Positions 43,670-51,487 of a stretch of DNA of 64,000 bases are shown in pieces (within the stretch, counting starts at the first letter, position 1; each line of letters starts with the position of its first letter). The translations under genes and the position numbers were made by a program. The notes beneath the pieces were generated by a model. It was not told the origin of the DNA. It ran no database searches and saw nothing but the letters and a program-made list of their open reading frames with translations. The DNA lies in contig NZ_JAGSOV010000035.1 in the NCBI RefSeq assembly GCF_023898865.1, positions 141,476 to 205,475 of the forward strand, written 5' to 3'. Origin of the DNA: Pseudonocardia humida. Lineage in GTDB: Bacteria; Actinomycetota; Actinomycetes; Mycobacteriales; Pseudonocardiaceae.

Positions 43670-44359
43670 TCATCGGGTGCGGCGGGTCGTGTCAAGCAGG
43701 CCGGCCAGCACGCGCGGCAGCACCCGGTCGACCAGGTCCTCGCCGGGGTCGGGCGCGGGGCGGGGGTCGGCCAGCGCGGCGGCCAGGTGCGGGTGCCCGC
43801 CCGCCGCGGCCACCGAGGCCAGGAACTCCACGTGGGCGCGCGCGTACTCCCCGGTCGGGTCGGGCACCGCGGCCTCGGTCCGGACCAGCAGCACGACCGT
43901 GGCGTTGAGCAGGGCGAACGTCTCCATCTTGGTGGCCGCGGGCACGTCCAGGACCGACATCGCGGCCAGCGCGCGCTCCATCACATCGACGGTGTTCGGC
44001 CCGAGCCCCCGTCCCGGGACGACGTCGAGCAGCCAGCGGTGGCGCCGGTAGACGCCGCGGATCGCGTGCGCGAGCGCGACGAGGTCCGCGAGCCAGTCGT
44101 CCGACGGCGGCCGGTCGAGGTCGATCTCGCCGATCACCGCGTCGGCCATCAGCTCGACGAGCTCGTCGCGGTTGTCGACGTACCGGTAGAGGGACGCCGG
44201 TCCGGTGCCGATGGCGGCGGCCACCTTGCGCATGGAGACCGCGGCCAGGCCGTCGGCGTCGGCGAGCGCCACGGCGACCGCGGTGATCTCGGCCCGGCTG
44301 TGCTCGGGCACCGGCCCGCGCCCGGTCCGCTCCCGCCGCAGCCAGATGCTCCCGGCCAT
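43670..44359 (-). CDS. TetR-family regulator of the adjacent ABC transporter
   Basis: The 229-residue repressor has an N-terminal helix-turn-helix at about 22-70 (SRAEITAVAVALADADGLAAVSMRKVAAAIGTGPASLYRYVDNRDELVELMAD) and a helical ligand-binding C-terminus. It is divergent from a DrrA-type ABC ATPase gene, with 76 nt between starts holding a repeated GCGAAC-based inverted element. It probably represses the transporter and itself until a drug-like ligand binds, the usual logic of this arrangement. The ATG at 44359 follows a GAGGAC run. Confidence 0.92.
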   Translation of the reverse strand: MAGSIWLRRERTGRGPVPEHSRAEITAVAVALADADGLAAVSMRKVAAAIGTGPASLYRYVDNRDELVELMADAVIGEIDLDRPPSDDWLADLVALAHAIRGVYRRHRWLLDVVPGRGLGPNTVDVMERALAAMSVLDVPAATKMETFALLNATVVLLVRTEAAVPDPTGEYARAHVEFLASVAAAGGHPHLAAALADPRPAPDPGEDLVDRVLPRVLAGLLDTTRRTR

Positions 44360-44374
44360 GTGCGTCCTCCCGTG

Positions 44375-44424
44375 TTGCGAACAGCGTTCCCAGTCCGCTA
44401 CATTTTCTGCGAACGCTGATCGCA
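44375..44424. promoter_or_regulatory. Candidate TetR operators in the TetR/ABC divergent region
   Basis: TTGCGAACAGCGTTC (44375-44389) contains the palindrome GAAC-AGC-GTTC. TGCGAACGCTGATCGCA (44408-44424) is a TGCGA/TCGCA palindrome, and both contain TGCGAAC. The second lies just before the ribosome-binding site of the ABC gene (GTG 44436). Two copies suggest cooperative repression of both promoters. Confidence 0.6.
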
Positions 44425-44435
44425 GAGGAGGCGGC

Positions 44436-45392
44436 GTGGTGGCTGCAGTGGTAGCAGAGGGGCTGGTGCGCAGGTACGGCACGGTGCACGCGCTGTCCGG
44501 GCTGGACCTGGTCGTCCCGGCGGGCACCGTGTGCGCCGTGCTGGGACCCAACGGCGCGGGCAAGACGACGGCCATCCGGGTGCTGGCCACGCTCACCGTC
44601 CCGGACGCCGGGCGGGCCGCGGTCCTGGGCCACGACGTCGTCCGCGCGCCCGGGCTGGTGCGCCGCAGCATCGGCCTGGCCGGGCAGCACGCCGCCGTCG
44701 ACGACGACCTGACCGGGCGGGAGAACCTGCGCATCCTCGGCCGGATGCACCACCTCGGCCGCCGCGGCGCCGCCCGCCGCGCCGACGAGCTGCTGGAGCG
44801 CTTCGACCTCGCCGACGCCGCCGACCGGCTGGTGAAGACCTGGTCGGGCGGCATGCGCCGACGGCTGGACCTGGTCGCCAGCGTCGTCGTGGCCCCGCCG
44901 GTGCTGTTCCTCGACGAGCCGACGACCGGCCTCGACCCGCGCAGCCGCACCGCGATCTGGGCCACCGTCCGCGACCTGGTGGCCAGGGGCACCACCGTGC
45001 TGCTGACCACCCAGTACCTGGAGGAGGCCGATCGGCTCGCCGACGACGTCGTCGTGGTCGACGGCGGGCGGGCCGTCGCCACCGGCAGCCCGGACGCGCT
45101 CAAGGCCGCGATCGGGATCCGGGTCGAGGTCGTCGTGGAGGCCGGCGCCGACCTGCCCGCCGCGGCGTCGGTGCTGGCGTCCTGGACCGACGCCTCCCCG
45201 GAGGTCGACGAGGACGGCCTGCGGGTCGGCGCGGTGGTGGTGGGATCGCCCGTCCCGCTGCCCGAGGTCGTGCGCCGGCTCGACGCCGCCGGGGTCACCG
45301 CGCTCGACGTCGGGGTCCGCCGGCCCACCCTCGACGACGTGTTCCTGCGCCTCACCGGCGACCCCCGGACCACGGGAGGACGTGCGGCGTGA
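44436..45392 (+). CDS. ABC ATPase, daunorubicin-resistance (DrrA) type
   Basis: The 318-residue ATPase has Walker A VLGPNGAGKTTAIRVLATL (about 32-50), Q-loop GLAGQHAAVDDDLTGRENL, signature TWSGGMRRRLDLVASVV, Walker B VLFLDEPTTGLD, a switch Gln in LLTTQYLEEADRLADDV (Gln in place of the usual His, typical of DrrA), and the DrrA C-terminal domain ending RRPTLDDVFLRLTG. It should power the permease encoded next in exporting a hydrophobic drug or metabolite. The GTG at 44436 follows AGGAGGCGGC. Its stop overlaps the permease start. Confidence 0.93.
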   Translation: MVAAVVAEGLVRRYGTVHALSGLDLVVPAGTVCAVLGPNGAGKTTAIRVLATLTVPDAGRAAVLGHDVVRAPGLVRRSIGLAGQHAAVDDDLTGRENLRILGRMHHLGRRGAARRADELLERFDLADAADRLVKTWSGGMRRRLDLVASVVVAPPVLFLDEPTTGLDPRSRTAIWATVRDLVARGTTVLLTTQYLEEADRLADDVVVVDGGRAVATGSPDALKAAIGIRVEVVVEAGADLPAAASVLASWTDASPEVDEDGLRVGAVVVGSPVPLPEVVRRLDAAGVTALDVGVRRPTLDDVFLRLTGDPRTTGGRAA

Positions 45393-46201
45393 GCGCCCCC
45401 ACCGCCCCCGCGATCGCCGCCCGGCCCCGGCCGTGGACCGACGGGTCCGCCGCCGCGGCCCGGGTGCTGCTGAAGCTGCGCCACGACCCGGCGGGGATCG
45501 CGATCACCCTCGCCTCCCCGGTCGTGCTGGTGCTGGTGTTCGGCTACGTCTTCGGCAGCGCGATCGCGCTGCCGGGTGCGGGCGACTACCGCGAGTTCCT
45601 GGTGCCGGGGCTGTTCGCCACGATCGCCTTCAACGTCGTCCCGGCCATGATCACGATGGCCCGCGACTCCGGCCGCGGGGTGGTCGACCGGTTCCGCTCC
45701 ATGCCCATCACGCGCGTCGCCGTGCCGTTCGGCCAGGCCGCCGCGAACGCCGCCTACGGGCTGCTCTGCCTGCTGCTGATGGCCGCGTGCGCCGTGGTCG
45801 TGGGATGGCGCATCCGCACCGGCCTCGGTCCCGCGCTCGGGGCGCTCGGGCTGCTGGCGGCGTTCCAGTTCGCCGCGACCTGGATCGGCATGTACCTCGG
45901 GCTCGTCATCGGCAGGGAGGAGACGGCGGCGCAGCTGTCGGTGCTGGTCTTCCCGGTGGGGATGCTGTCCAACGTCTTCGTGCCGACCGCGGGGATGCCC
46001 GCATGGCTGCGCACGATCGCGGACTGGAACCCGCTGAGCGCGCTGACCGCGGCCGTGCGCGAGCTCTGCGGCAACCCCCTCGCGCCGACCAACGGCGCCT
46101 GGCCGCTGGAGCACCCGGTGCTCGCCACGCTGCTCTGGACCGCGCTGCTGCTGGTGGTGTTCGTCCCGCTCGCCACGGTCCGGTACGCCCGCCCGCGCTG
46201 A
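45389..46201 (+). CDS. ABC-2 permease, DrrB type
   Basis: The 270-residue permease has about six hydrophobic segments, including IAITLASPVVLVLVFGYVFGSAIAL, VPGLFATIAFNVVPAMITMARDSGRGVVDRFRSMPITRVAV (with the cytoplasmic DRFRSMPI loop diagnostic of DrrB) and SVLVFPVGMLSNVFVPTAGMPAWLRTIADWNPLSALTAAVRELCGN. It pairs with the upstream ATPase through a GTGA overlap. It is followed after 20 nt by recO, which has its own -10 box. Confidence 0.92.
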   Translation: MSAPTAPAIAARPRPWTDGSAAAARVLLKLRHDPAGIAITLASPVVLVLVFGYVFGSAIALPGAGDYREFLVPGLFATIAFNVVPAMITMARDSGRGVVDRFRSMPITRVAVPFGQAAANAAYGLLCLLLMAACAVVVGWRIRTGLGPALGALGLLAAFQFAATWIGMYLGLVIGREETAAQLSVLVFPVGMLSNVFVPTAGMPAWLRTIADWNPLSALTAAVRELCGNPLAPTNGAWPLEHPVLATLLWTALLLVVFVPLATVRYARPR

Positions 46202-46209
46202 CCGGGCCG

Positions 46210-46215
46210 TAGGCT
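46210..46215 (+). promoter_or_regulatory. TAGGCT -10 box, leaderless recO start
   Basis: TAGGCT lies 6 nt before the recO GTG at 46222 and separates recO transcription from the ABC operon. Confidence 0.5.
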
Positions 46216-46221
46216 GGTCCG

Positions 46222-46983
46222 GTGGCCCCGTCCTACCGCGACATCGGACTGGTGCTGCGGGTGCAGAAGCTCGGTGAGGCCGACCGCATCGTCACCCTGC
46301 TCACCCAGCGCCACGGCAAGGTGCGCGCGGTGGCCAAGGGCGTGCGCCGCACGCGGTCGCGCTGGGGCGCCCGGCTGGAGCCGTTCAACCACGTCGACGT
46401 GCAGTTCTACCCCGGCCGCTCGCTCGACGTCGTCACCCAGGCCCAGACGGTCGACGCGTTCGGCGCCGGCATCATCAGCGACTACCCCCGCTACACCGCG
46501 GGCTGCGCGATCCTGGAGACCGCCGACCGGCTCGTCTCCGAGGAGGGCGAGCCCGCGCTGCGGGTCTACCTGCTGCTGGTCGGGGCGATCCGGGCGCTGG
46601 CCGGGCGGGAGCGCGACCCGTCCCTCGTGCTCGACGCGTTCTTCCTGCGCGCCATGACCCACGCCGGCTGGGCCCCGGCGATCGGCGACTGCGCGCGCTG
46701 CGCCGAGCCCGGCCCGCACCCGTCGTTCAACATCGCCGCCGGCGGCGCGGTGTGCCCGCGGTGCCGCCCGCCCGGCTCGGTGCGCCCGTCCCCGGAGACG
46801 TTCACCCACCTCGACGCGCTGCTGCACGGCGACTGGGAGGTGGCCGACGCGGCCGCCCCGGCCACCCGCCGCGACACCAGCGGGCTGGTCGCGGCGTACC
46901 TGCAGTGGCACATGGAGCGCCAGCTGCGCTCGCTGCCGCTGGTCGAGCGGCGCGCGACGCCGCCGGTCGCCGAGGCCCGCTGA
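46222..46983 (+). CDS. recO: DNA repair protein RecO
   Basis: The 253-residue protein has an N-terminal OB fold (RDIGLVLRVQKLGEADRIVTLLTQRHGKVRAVAKGVRRTRSRWGARLEPFNHVDVQFYPGRSLDVVTQAQTV) and a helical C-terminal part with a four-cysteine zinc site (CARCAEPG and CPRCRPPG). RecO loads RecA with RecR and anneals single strands. The leaderless GTG at 46222 follows TAGGCT. recO normally follows era in actinobacteria; here era and recO are separated by the HugZ and ABC genes, and uppS, usually next, lies 3.2 kb further on. Confidence 0.95.
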   Translation: MAPSYRDIGLVLRVQKLGEADRIVTLLTQRHGKVRAVAKGVRRTRSRWGARLEPFNHVDVQFYPGRSLDVVTQAQTVDAFGAGIISDYPRYTAGCAILETADRLVSEEGEPALRVYLLLVGAIRALAGRERDPSLVLDAFFLRAMTHAGWAPAIGDCARCAEPGPHPSFNIAAGGAVCPRCRPPGSVRPSPETFTHLDALLHGDWEVADAAAPATRRDTSGLVAAYLQWHMERQLRSLPLVERRATPPVAEAR

Positions 46984-46986
46984 GCC

Positions 46987-47568
46987 TCACCCCAGCAGGG
47001 CGGCCACGGTCTCCCGCACCAGCGCGTCGACCTCCGCGGGCGGCGCCACCCCGGCCGCCACGTGCCGCCGGACGGCCGCGTGCGGCACGTCGACCAGCGC
47101 GAACGTCGCGCGGGCCAGCTCGGCGCCGCCGGCGGTGCCGTAGCGCCGACGGGTGTGCTCGGCGAGGGCGGCCGCGACCGCGTCGTTCAGGGTGGCGAGC
47201 TCGCCGTCGAGCTCCGCGGGCCAGCGCCCCACCAGCTCGGCGCGCCGGTGCAGCAGCAGCACCCGGGCCTCGTCCGGGTGCGCGCGGCACCAGACCGGAA
47301 CCGCGACCGCCGCGTCGACGGCGGCCCGGTCGAGGTCGGGGTGCGCCAGCGCGGCCAGGAACACCGCCTGGAAGCGGCCGACGGTGCGCACCCAGAGCCG
47401 GGCCAGCAGCAGGTCGCGGCTACCGAAGCGGTGGTAGAGCGATCCACTCGGCGCGCCGATCGCCGCGGCGACGGCCGTGGTCGTGGCGGCGCCCGGCCCG
47501 CCCTCGGCCAGCAGCCGGGCCGCCCCGTCCAGGATGAGGTCGGCGGGGAACCGCGCGGGACGGCCCAT
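46987..47568 (-). CDS. TetR-family regulator paired with a SnoaL-like gene
   Basis: The 193-residue protein has the TetR helix-turn-helix at about 8-50 (PADLILDGAARLLAEGGPGAATTTAVAAAIGAPSGSLYHRFGSRDLLLA) and a helical effector domain. It starts at ATG 47568, 5 nt after the stop of the SnoaL-like gene, and is its cotranscribed partner. A strong TetR-like inverted repeat overlaps the promoter of that gene, so autoregulation of the two-gene operon is the simplest model. The repressor ends 3 nt from recO, with which it converges. Confidence 0.92.
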   Translation of the reverse strand: MGRPARFPADLILDGAARLLAEGGPGAATTTAVAAAIGAPSGSLYHRFGSRDLLLARLWVRTVGRFQAVFLAALAHPDLDRAAVDAAVAVPVWCRAHPDEARVLLLHRRAELVGRWPAELDGELATLNDAVAAALAEHTRRRYGTAGGAELARATFALVDVPHAAVRRHVAAGVAPPAEVDALVRETVAALLG

Positions 47569-47573
47569 CGCGG

Positions 47574-47993
47574 TCAGGCGGGGGCCGACGCGGGGGTCGC
47601 GCCGGCGGCCGACCACCAGCGCGCGCTGTCGGTGATCTGCTCCAGCTCGGCGACCAGGCCGTCGCGCACCCGGATGACGTGGGCGAACCGGGCGCGCAAC
47701 GGCCGGCCGCCGGCCCGGGCGGTGCCGGTGTACCAGCCCAGCACCAGCACCCGCCCGTCGGCGGTGGGCGAGTACTCGTCGGGCTCGGGGCGCAGCGCGT
47801 CGTAGTGCGCGGAGGCGCGCGCCCACACGTCGCGCAGCATCTCCTGCGGGCCGTCCGCGGCACCGCCGATGCCGAAGGGCAGCCCGTCGGTGACCCGGCC
47901 GCGGAAGTCGGTGTGCAGCGTCGCGAGCAGGGCAGGCACGTCGGCCGCGCGCAGGGCGGCGTAGAGGGCGGGGACGACGGGAGGGGTGGCCAC
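47574..47993 (-). CDS. SnoaL-like (NTF2-fold) protein
   Basis: The 139-residue protein fits the SnoaL/ketosteroid-isomerase fold used by small isomerases, hydratases and cyclases: VPALYAALRAADVPALLATLHTDFRGRVTDGLPFG at the start, and VLVLGWYTGTARAGGRPLRARFAHVIRVRDGLVAELEQITDSARW in the C-terminal sheet. No catalytic Asp/His pair is certain. I use the GTG at 47993, just inside the candidate operator, because longer readings overlap a promoter-like palindrome. The cotranscribed TetR gene suggests that the protein handles a small compound sensed by that repressor. Confidence 0.82.
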   Translation of the reverse strand: MATPPVVPALYAALRAADVPALLATLHTDFRGRVTDGLPFGIGGAADGPQEMLRDVWARASAHYDALRPEPDEYSPTADGRVLVLGWYTGTARAGGRPLRARFAHVIRVRDGLVAELEQITDSARWWSAAGATPASAPA

Positions 47994-48025
47994 CCCAGTA
48001 TTAGAGCGCGTTCTCCAATACTGGG
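47994..48025. promoter_or_regulatory. TetR-type operator before the SnoaL-TetR operon
   Basis: CCCAGTATT (47994-48002) pairs with AATACTGGG (48017-48025); one mismatch further in, GAG pairs with CTC around CGCGTT. The A/T-rich arms stand out sharply, and the GAGCGCGTTCTC core is like many TetR operators. It directly precedes the GTG at 47993, so a bound repressor would block the promoter and ribosome entry. Confidence 0.75.
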
Positions 48026-48057
48026 CAAGGACGGCCTCGAGCGTGGCTCGGCGGATC

Positions 48058-49410
48058 TCAGGCGTCCGGGACCCAGGAGCCGTGGAAGCCCGCGGGGACA
48101 CCGCGGGGAAGCGTGACCGCGGCGACCGGGGCGGCGGCGACGTCGGTGGCGTCGAGCACCAGCAGCTGCGAGGCGCTGCCGTCGCGGCGCGTCGTGATGC
48201 CGACCAGCCAGCCGTCGTCCTCGGCGGTGCCCCCGGCGGCGGGCACGAACACGGCCTCGCCGGTGACCGTGTCCGGGCCGAGCTCGTGGGCGGTGGCGGC
48301 CCCGGTGGCGTGGTCGTACTTGACCACCGCGGCCCCGTCGCCGCGCTCGGAGACCGTGTAGAGGTACCGCGAGGACAGCCCGACGCGGCGGTCGTCGGAG
48401 GTCGGGAACTCGGCGGGGCGGTCGTCCAGCGCGGTCTCGGTGATGGTCGCGGCCACCGGGTCGATCGTCCAGCGGTGCAGCGTGGCCCGCCCGGTGGACG
48501 CGGCCTCCGCGGCCGGCCCGGTCGGGCCGCCGCTGATCGAGCCCCACAACCGGTCGATGCCCGCGGCGCCGTACCGGCAGGCGTCGAGCACGATGCGCCC
48601 GTCGGCGTCGGTGTGCGCGCCGCCGACGTGGAAGACGTAGCACGGGTCGATCCCGATCCAGCTGACCTCGCCGGGGCGGTCCAGCGGCATCACGCCGATC
48701 CGCGCCGGGTAGTCGGCGTCCCAGCCGAAGGGCAGGCTCCGCTGCCCGACCAGGTCCATCCGGAACACCAGCGGCAGGTCCAGGAAGAGCGCGTGCCGGT
48801 CGGTGACCGCGAAGTCGTGCATCATCGACGGGCCCGCGCCCGGCACCTCGACGCTGCACTCGAGCTCGTTCGTCGCCGACAACCGGTGGTAGACCAGGTG
48901 CGGCGCCATCGGGCTGTAGGCGAAGAAGTGCAGGGCGCCGGTCCGCGGGTCCTGCTTCGGGTGCGCGGTCATCGCCGTCGTGAGCCGGCCGCCGAAGTCG
49001 CACGGGCCGACGGTGTCCAGCTCCGGCGTCAGCTCGTACGGGAAGCCGCTCTCGACCAGGGCGAGCAGCGCACCGCCGTGCTCGATGATGTGGGTGTTGG
49101 CCGTCACGGCCGTCCGGTCGACACCCTCCGGGCCGACGAACGGCCGCCCGGCCAGCGCGCCGGTGCGGACCCAGCGGTTGCGGTACCACTCGGCGCGCCC
49201 CTCGCGCAGCCGCACGCCGTGCACCATCCCGTGCCCGGCGAACCAGTGCCCGGGGTCCTCGCCGGGCAGCGGGTTGGGGCCGTTGCGCAGGTAGCGGCCG
49301 GTCAGCTCGGGCGGCAGCGCGCCCTCCACCGGGAGGTCGACGGCGCTGATCTCGTCCGGGACGGGGGCGAGGTGGCCGGTCAGGTACGCGGGTGCCGCGG
49401 TCGAGGTCAT
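48058..49410 (-). CDS. Carotenoid cleavage oxygenase family protein
   Basis: The 450-residue protein belongs to the carotenoid (retinal-pigment-epithelium 65) oxygenase family of beta-propellers with non-haem iron bound by four histidines. Candidate ligands lie in TAMTAHPKQDP, SMMHDFAVTDRH, FHVGGAHTD and the terminal GVPAGFHGSWVPDA. RYLRNGPNPLPGEDPGHWFAGHGMVHGVRL near 40-68 is the classic N-terminal signature. It should cleave a carotenoid or stilbenoid double bond with O2. It is divergent from a PadR regulator gene, with TGACATGT repeats between, and starts at ATG 49410. Confidence 0.93.
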   Translation of the reverse strand: MTSTAAPAYLTGHLAPVPDEISAVDLPVEGALPPELTGRYLRNGPNPLPGEDPGHWFAGHGMVHGVRLREGRAEWYRNRWVRTGALAGRPFVGPEGVDRTAVTANTHIIEHGGALLALVESGFPYELTPELDTVGPCDFGGRLTTAMTAHPKQDPRTGALHFFAYSPMAPHLVYHRLSATNELECSVEVPGAGPSMMHDFAVTDRHALFLDLPLVFRMDLVGQRSLPFGWDADYPARIGVMPLDRPGEVSWIGIDPCYVFHVGGAHTDADGRIVLDACRYGAAGIDRLWGSISGGPTGPAAEAASTGRATLHRWTIDPVAATITETALDDRPAEFPTSDDRRVGLSSRYLYTVSERGDGAAVVKYDHATGAATAHELGPDTVTGEAVFVPAAGGTAEDDGWLVGITTRRDGSASQLLVLDATDVAAAPVAAVTLPRGVPAGFHGSWVPDA

Positions 49411-49435
49411 GCGTCCGAGGGTGAACCTGTCGACT

Positions 49436-49458
49436 CTGACATGTCAACCCTGACATGT
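49436..49458. promoter_or_regulatory. CTGACATGT direct repeats: PadR operator candidate
   Basis: CTGACATGT occurs at 49436-49444 and 49450-49458 (14-nt period). The first copy lies in the perfect palindrome TGACATGTCA (49437-49446). Both sit in the 74-nt gap between the carotenoid oxygenase and PadR genes. PadR proteins commonly bind ATGT/ACAT palindromes. Confidence 0.65.
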
Positions 49459-49472
49459 GGAGCGCGGACCGG

Positions 49473-49478
49473 TAGGGT
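49473..49478 (+). promoter_or_regulatory. TAGGGT -10 box, leaderless PadR start
   Basis: TAGGGT lies 6 nt before the GTG at 49485. The candidate operator lies 15 nt further upstream, where it would overlap the -35 region. Confidence 0.5.
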
Positions 49479-49484
49479 CGCCGC

Positions 49485-50033
49485 GTGTCCCTGCCGCACG
49501 CCCTGCTCGGCCTGCTCGCCGCCGCGCCCGCCACCGGCTACGAGCTGGCCCGCGAGTTCGAGAGCGACCTCGGCCGCTACGCCTGGCAGGCCGGGCACGC
49601 CAGCATCTACCCGGAGCTGGCCAAGCTCGCGGCCCGCGACCTCGTCCGGGTCGTCGACCAGGGCCCGCGCGGCAGCAAGACCTACGACATCACCGAGCAG
49701 GGCCGGGCCGAGCTGCGCTCCTGGCTGCTGCACCGCTCCGGCGACGGCGTGGTGCGCAACGAGGGCGTGCTGCGGATGTTCCTCATCCCCACGCTCGACC
49801 CCGACGACCAGCGCAGCGTCCTCACCGCCATCGCCGAGGAGACCGCGGCCGCGGAGGCCGAGCTGCGCGAGCGGCTCAAGGGTGGCACCGACCCGCGGTG
49901 CAGCCCGCGCGCCGAGCTCGGCCTGCTGGCCGGGCGCTTCGGCCTCGGCCAGTACCGGGCCACCCACGAGTGGGCCACCCGCGCTCTCGAGGAGCTCGAC
50001 GCCCGCGTCGCGGACAGCCGGCGCCCCAACTAG
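49485..50033 (+). CDS. PadR-family transcriptional regulator
   Basis: The 182-residue regulator has the PadR winged helix (LPHALLGLLAAAPATGYELAREFESDLGRYAWQAGHASIYPELAKLAARDLVRVVDQGPRGSKTYDITEQGRAELRSWL, about 3-80) and a helical C-terminal dimerisation domain. Likely function: represses the divergent carotenoid oxygenase gene and possibly its own gene. The leaderless GTG at 49485 is supported by TAGGGT. Ligand unknown. Confidence 0.93.
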   Translation: MSLPHALLGLLAAAPATGYELAREFESDLGRYAWQAGHASIYPELAKLAARDLVRVVDQGPRGSKTYDITEQGRAELRSWLLHRSGDGVVRNEGVLRMFLIPTLDPDDQRSVLTAIAEETAAAEAELRERLKGGTDPRCSPRAELGLLAGRFGLGQYRATHEWATRALEELDARVADSRRPN

Positions 50034-50132
50034 CGCTCCCGCCCGGCCCGTCGTGGAGGTCGACCATCGCGTCCATGTCGGCGTCGGGCTGCGCCGCCGG
50101 TGGTGGCGGCCGGCGTCGTCCGCCGCCACCCG

Positions 50133-50138
50133 TAGGGT
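50133..50138 (+). promoter_or_regulatory. TAGGGT -10 box, leaderless uppS start
   Basis: TAGGGT lies 6 nt before the uppS GTG at 50145. Confidence 0.5.
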
Positions 50139-50144
50139 GCGGGC

Positions 50145-50933
50145 GTGGCACCCGTGCAACCCCCCGCCCCGCACCCGTCGGGAGCCCGACCGCCGGCCAT
50201 CCCCCGCGAACTGGTGCCGAACCACGTCGCCCTGGTGATGGACGGCAACGGCCGCTGGGCCAACGCCCGCGGCCTGCCCCGCATCGAGGGCCACCGGCGC
50301 GGCGAGGCCTCCCTGATGGACGTCGCCCGCGGCTGCATCGACATCGGTGTGCGCTGGCTGTCGGCCTACGCGTTCTCCACCGAGAACTGGAAGCGCAGCC
50401 CCGACGAGGTCCGCTTCCTGATGGGCTTCAACCGCGACGTCATCCGCCGCCGCGTCGACGAGATGCACTCCATGGGGGTGCGCGTGCGCTGGGCCGGTCG
50501 CAGGCCGCGGCTGTGGCGCAGCGTCATCAGGGAGCTGGAGATCGCCGAGGAGAAGACCCGGGACAACGACGTGCTGACGCTCACCATGTGCGTCAACTAC
50601 GGCGGCCGCGCCGAGATCGCCGACGCCGTCCGGCAGATCGCCCAGCAGGTCGCCGACGGCAAGCTCAAGCCCGGCAAGATCGACGAGCGCACCATCGCCC
50701 GCCACCTCGACGAGCCCGACATGCCCGACGTCGATCTGTTCGTGCGCAGCTCCGGGGAGCAGCGCACCTCCAACTTCCTGCTGTGGCAGTCGGCCTACGC
50801 CGAGATGGTCTTCCTCGACACCCTCTTCCCCGACTTCGACCGCCGCCACATCTGGCAGGCCATCGAGATCTACGCCCGCCGCGACCGCCGCTTCGGCGGC
50901 GCCCTCGACACCCCCACGGCGGCCACGTCATGA
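50145..50933 (+). CDS. uppS: Isoprenyl transferase (undecaprenyl/decaprenyl diphosphate synthase)
   Basis: The 262-residue cis-prenyltransferase has [30 protein letters not shown] (catalytic Asp and structural Arg/His, about 26-55), [17 protein letters not shown] (about 69-85), [12 protein letters not shown], and the C-terminal [56 protein letters not shown]. It makes the long-chain lipid carrier of cell-wall synthesis from isopentenyl diphosphate; chain length is not predictable from sequence. Its stop TGA is joined to the next gene through an inserted 77-bp element with ATGA at both ends. Confidence 0.95.
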   Translation: MAPVQPPAPHPSGARPPAIPRELVPNHVALVMDGNGRWANARGLPRIEGHRRGEASLMDVARGCIDIGVRWLSAYAFSTENWKRSPDEVRFLMGFNRDVIRRRVDEMHSMGVRVRWAGRRPRLWRSVIRELEIAEEKTRDNDVLTLTMCVNYGGRAEIADAVRQIAQQVADGKLKPGKIDERTIARHLDEPDMPDVDLFVRSSGEQRTSNFLLWQSAYAEMVFLDTLFPDFDRRHIWQAIEIYARRDRRFGGALDTPTAATS

Positions 50934-51006
50934 GCGAGCTCGCGAGCGGATCATCCACCACAGCGCCGCTGCGCGACGCGCCGAGCTCGCGCAGCGGGGG
51001 AGAGCG
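50930..51006 (+). repeat. MIRU-like 77-bp element at an ATGA junction, copy 1
   Basis: The element starts with the ATG that overlaps the uppS stop and ends just before the ATG of the YbjN-like gene, whose start forms another ATGA with the element's own stop. It encodes a 26-codon ORF (50930-51010) beginning [16 protein letters not shown]. It is related to the element at 57865 in its first and last 25 bases. Length, position and dual ATGA ends copy the known layout of mycobacterial MIRUs. Confidence 0.8.
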
Positions 51007-51408
51007 ATGAGCGGCGCGGTCACCGACATGCTCGGCATCGCCCGGGCGGCGCTGGAGCGGTTCCACGACGTCGAGGTCGACGACGACGGCGCCGTCACCT
51101 TCGCCCACGGCGGCGTGGTGTGCGCCGTCCAGGGGCTGGAGCTGGAGGAGGGCCTCCCGGTCCTGAACATCACCTGCGTCGTGGCCTGGGACCTCCCCTT
51201 CGAGACGGACGTCCCGAGGATGGTGGCGCTGGGCGCGGGGGAGTCGCTGTTCGGTACGCCCCGGGTCATCCGCGGCCAGAAGGGCTGGGACGTGACGCTG
51301 CGCTACGCGTTCCCGGCGGCCGGGCTGGAGGAGAAGGCGATGGGGACGCTGCTGATGCTGGTGGTGGGGAACGCGTCGGCGTTGCGCGCGGCGCTCACCG
51401 AGGGCTGA
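51007..51408 (+). CDS. YbjN-like small protein, unknown function
   Basis: The 133-residue protein shows alternating strands and helices like the YbjN/type III secretion chaperone-like fold: VTDMLGIARAALERFHDVEVDDDGAVTFAHGGVVCAVQGLELEEGLPVLNITCVVAWDLPF and then MVALGAGESLFGTPRVIRGQKGWDVTLRYAFPAAGLEEKAMGTLLMLVVGNASALR. Homologues are common in actinobacteria, without known function. It is coupled to uppS only through the inserted 77-bp element. A strong hairpin follows at 51488. Confidence 0.75.
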   Translation: MSGAVTDMLGIARAALERFHDVEVDDDGAVTFAHGGVVCAVQGLELEEGLPVLNITCVVAWDLPFETDVPRMVALGAGESLFGTPRVIRGQKGWDVTLRYAFPAAGLEEKAMGTLLMLVVGNASALRAALTEG

Positions 51409-51487
51409 TCGGCGGGGTTCGTTCGGCCGGGGGCGTTGCGGCTACTGCGCCTTCGGCAGGGCCGAGTCCAGGGCGGCGGCTCGGTCC

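Noticed and set aside
44205..44435. Upstream extension of the DrrA-type ATPase
   Set aside because: It would read antisense through the TetR gene. The GTG at 44436 has an AGGAGG-like site and begins the ATPase domain normally.
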